From Rallus limicola (lineage: Eukaryota > Chordata > Aves > Gruiformes > Rallidae): DNA of 64,000 bases. A program made the position numbers and the translations under genes. The stretch covers positions 25,480,015-25,544,014 of the forward strand of contig JAKCOZ010000012.1 in the NCBI GenBank assembly GCA_022605955.1, written 5' to 3'. Under the pieces are notes generated by a model. The model did no database searches. It had not been told where the DNA came from and saw nothing but the letters and a program-made list of their open reading frames with translations. Below, piece by piece: positions 60,241 to 64,000 of the stretch (positions are counted from its first letter, which is position 1; each line of letters begins with the position of its first letter).

Positions 60241-62616
60241 CATCACCCATCATAAACGGTTACAGCTCAGGTCACCTCCTGCACTACTGAACCCAGGACC
60301 AAACCATGAACTGATTGCAGCAGGCTCATGCTGAAAGCCCTAACGCCAGGGATTAGTTTTTACTAGAGTTAGCAGGTTTGCCTGACTCCCCACCCCCCCC
60401 CCCCCCCTTCCCAAATTTTACATTAAACCCACTTTCAACATTATTTTTCCCCCTTTTTTTGGGTTTTTTTTTTCAGGACGAACTAAGAAATTGAGGCTGA
60501 CAAATTAATTATCAGAGGACACTTCATTAATCAGAGAGCCCAGCAAACGGGTCTTCATTGTCTGGAGGCACATGTGCTAAAAGGCTACTGAAAAAACAGA
60601 GGTCCTGCCTGGTTTTAACACCTTAAAGGACTTGTAAGGCAGTGCCAAAGCTGAGGCTTCTCCCTAGGGACTCTGGAGCTGGAGATGTGGGACAAAACAC
60701 TTATCAACAAGAGAATAAAAAAAAGTTGTTAAAAGCATTACCTTCATCAGCACACCGCCCCGCCTGGGTGCTCCAAAAGCTACAGCAAAACTCAAGGCTC
60801 TCCTCTTCCCCCCCCCCCCCGCCTCTTAAACCTAACCCACCCTAGCCCCCCCCCCCCTCGCCCCAGCTGGTCCTAACTACCGGCCCAGCCCCTCTGACCC
60901 TTAAAGCCACCCCGGGACCAGTGTAGCCCAGCGCTCCCCCAACGCGTGTCAGCTCTTCTCTTGATGTTTTGGGAACATCAGCTGCATCACAAACCCCACT
61001 GTGCACCCAAAGGGCCTGGAGCAGCCCATGGTGTGAGCCCTGAAGAGGTGGCTTCTTGGTCCAGGCAACTTGTGTCCCTCTCTGAGCTGTAACCCTGCAC
61101 GAGATGTGTCTCCTACTCCAGTCTGAATTCGTCACCACATGGGGATACAGGGCAGCTCCCACCCTGACACCATTACTGACCCTCTCATGCCAGTGCAGGC
61201 TCCCCTTCTTCCCTCACCCCTTCCCTGGGGTCTGAGGTCACTGCTGTTGGTAGCTGCTGAAGTACCCCCAGGTAGCCCCCTCCGTGGGGCTAGGTGCCCT
61301 TGGGAACCATAGATTTCTCCCATGCTGACACACAGACTCCCTTTAGAAGGTGTACAAGGGGTGAGGCAGCACTGGGAATGCCGGGAGGGAGCATCCCAGG
61401 CTACCTGCATCCCTGTTAGGGACCAAAACAGCTTTAGGCCATGGTTAAAACCTGGTTTCAGAGGAAAGGCGAGTACAGGGCTGAGGCCATGAGGGTGACT
61501 GCAGCTGATTGAGAGGGTTTCAGAGGATAAGCGAGTTTGTCATTCCTACTGGGACTTCACCAAAATAGTCTTTCAGCTTGTCAGTGGAGAACAGCTGAAG
61601 GGAGATCAGCAAGCAAATATGAGCATTACAATAACCACAACAAAAATCTCCTTACAAAGCAGTTTCAGAACTCCAAGTTTAGTGACTGAGGTTTCCAAAC
61701 CCTGGGGACAGAAACTCTTTTTAGGATTTACTCTGTTTGTTGCCTTGCCCAATAACATCTCACTGCAAGAAAAGGTGACTCATTTCAGGGACCAGGATGG
61801 GTTTTATTTTTTCAGCAGAGTTTTCAGGTAGATTCATTAGGTTTCTCAAATTACAGGCTAGCTGCATGAAGGGGATGGACACACACACACACGCATACAC
61901 TCTTCTTCTGAATCTCTTATCAAGCAACTCTTGCCTGCACATGAGTTGGCCAAGCTGAGGAGATCCCAGAAGGGTCTCATCTACCCCAGCAGAGCCAGTC
62001 CAGCCTGTGGCTTAGCCACCAGTTTGGCATCAGGTGAGGGCCATGAATACAGGATGAGAACTCACAAGCAACACTCTTAATCTCACATTAAATAAGTGTT
62101 AATCTTCCCACACAAGCTGGCTTGCATAAAGCATCCTACTGGTTGCAAACTGGTTGAAGTCTCAGAATCTTCAATCCAGGCATGATTTCAGACCTGTGAC
62201 TCTTAATATCACACAAAACCAAACCAGATTTCCCTTGGGGTTTTAATCACAGCATGTTCACCTGTTCCAGACAATGTTGTGGGATAACGTCTGTGATAAC
62301 ATTGTGTTTATTCATGGGAATGATCTGAAGTTGTTCATGATTGCCAGGTGCCTTTTGTTTGGCATTTTAAAGTAGGAGACCAGATAAAATTCCAGCAGAA
62401 ATAAAGATCATACAACATTCTCAATCTTTCCTCCAGGACATCGCTCTGTGAATTTCAGAATCAAACGATTAGGATGAGACCTTGATTTTGTTATTTACAG
62501 TTGTCATGGTGACTCAAAGACATTTTATGAAGGTTTGCACTGAGATCTGCAGAGAAAATTGTATATAAATATTTTGTACCTGTGCTTCCACTGTCTGTCC
62601 CAGGTTTAATGTAATG
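60241..62616. other. Non-coding sequence with C-runs
   Basis: Runs of C at about 60391-60408, 60808-60820 and 60846-60857, and an (AC)n run at 61879-61893. No gene found. Confidence 0.5.
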
Positions 62617-63168
62617 AATCACAGAATCCCAGCCTGGTCTGGGTTGGAAGGGACCCCAAGGAGCACAGAGCTCCAACCCCCTGCCACAGGCAGGGGTTTC
62701 CCAGGGCCCCAGCCAACCTGGCCTTGAACACCCCTAGGGATGGGGCACCCACCCCCTCTCCGGGCAGCCCCTTCCAGCCCCTCACCACTCTCTCTGCAAA
62801 GAACTTCCCTCTAATATCTAATCTGAACCTTCCTTCGTTTAGCTTCACTCCATCCCCCTTGTCCTGCCAGGCTCTGCCCTTGAACAAGCTGATTCCCCTC
62901 CTGTTCCTCTGCTCCCTTCAGGGACTGGCAGGCTGCAATGAGGTCCCCCCGCAGCCTTCTCTTCTCCAGGCTGACCCAGCCCAGCTCCCTCATTCTCTCT
63001 CCATAGGGGAGCTGCTCCAGCCCTCTGAGCATCTCCATGGCTCCTCTGACCCCTCTCCAACAGCCCCACATCTTTCTTGTGTTGGGGCCCAGTTCTGGAC
63101 ACAGGACTCCAGCTGGGGCCTCATGAGGGCAGAGCAGAGAGGGACAATCCCCTCCCTGTCCCTGCTGG
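62617..63168 (-). mobile_element. CR1 LINE, 5'-truncated
   Basis: Begins AATCACAGAATCCCAGCCTG and carries the GGGGCACCCACCCCCTCTC block shared with 16381-16825 and 22515-23384, ending near CCTCCCTGTCCCTGCTGGCC. Confidence 0.92.
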
Positions 63169-64000
63169 CCAAATTCAATGAAAATTCAGGTCATCCCAGT
63201 ACCCAGGACATCATCTGCCTTGTCCATCAAGGACCAGATAGGAGCCTTGAGTGGTAGAGCAGTGTTCCTAAGCACAAAGAGCCAGCTCTCCAGCGACCAC
63301 AGGCAGGTGCCCTCTACCAACACCCCCAAGAGCAGCCCCTCCTCCCAGTGCTCCCCAGCAGCTTCTACTGGGAACAGCCAAAACAAAACCATCAGCACAT
63401 CTCCAGCTGGGAACCTCAGAGACCTCCATGAGGTTACTCACATGAAGTCAAAGTTTCATCCTATTTCTCCATGGTAATATTTTCAGCATAAGGTGATGTT
63501 ATAAGTGGGGGTGAATCATGACACTTTCTAACACTGCATGATAACCACCTAAAAACTTCTTTTCAAATCCTGTAGAGAGAAAAGGACAAATGTTTGTTGT
63601 ATGACCTACAGATTCCCTGATCAATTTGCCAATCCTGAGCGTATCAAACTTTTAGTATGCTCTAAAAATGAGGAATTGGGTGTGTGTCTGCATTTTAACC
63701 AGTGTTTTTCACCCTCTAGAGAACAATTATCTCAGTATTTGTCTGCTGACAGCAAAGCATTTCTTTAAACATGAACCCTCCAGAATTTAAAAGACTGGGC
63801 TGGAGTCATCCTTGCTTATATCATGCAATACTTTTGCTAGGAAAAACCCACTTTTCCAACCAATGCCAGATTCAAACTACCCCAAAAGTTGGAGGCTGGC
63901 AGTTATGAGGATGCTGATGTGTTGATTAATGCTTCTAAGTCTTGTCTCTAGCTTTATTTACTTATTTCAAGCCTAAAAGTTAGGTTTCTCCATTTCAAGA
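63169..64000. other. Non-coding sequence
   Basis: Nothing recognised. The first part may include a little more decayed CR1. Confidence 0.5.

Overview
This window is from a bird nuclear genome. The evidence is the number of CR1 LINE 3' ends (at least 19, in both orientations, many ending in the CR1 signature GATTCTATGA), an avian-type endogenous retrovirus whose LTR begins TGTCCTGGTTTCAG in its own sense, and long AT-rich stretches with no open protein-coding structure. I found no convincing host exon, tRNA, rRNA or CRISPR array. The host part reads as intergenic or deep-intronic DNA. Species and locus cannot be fixed from sequence alone.

Region 1 (659-7525) is the standout: a complete, apparently very young endogenous retrovirus lying on the minus strand. 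It has two 588-bp LTRs that are identical by eye, a 5-bp target duplication (CCTTC), a perfect 18-nt primer-binding site for tRNA-Lys1,2, an open gag frame and an open pro-pol frame carrying the protease, reverse transcriptase, RNase H and integrase catalytic residues. There is no env. Gag and pol lie in one frame separated by a single amber codon. A stem-loop and a possible pseudoknot follow directly, which suggests Pol is made by stop-codon readthrough. Gag begins with a strongly hydrophobic segment and has no zinc knuckle. Together these features suggest an intracellular, env-less retroelement that may still be able to move. This is the best candidate here for an undescribed system.

Region 2 (7531-42048) is repeat-rich non-coding DNA. 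It holds two related, older LTR-like elements (8041-9095 and 41186-42048) and CR1 fragments of at least three subfamilies.

Region 3 (42049-58250) is mostly unique non-coding sequence with a few CR1 copies and a 29-bp hairpin at 44076-44143.

Region 4 (58251-64000) holds CR1 copies, an approximately 320-bp A/T-only array, a small CpG-rich patch (about 58930-60110) with a CTCF-like motif, and runs of C.

Many open frames exist in the host DNA, but they overlap each other on both strands, sit in repeats or show no recognisable domain, so they are not annotated as genes.
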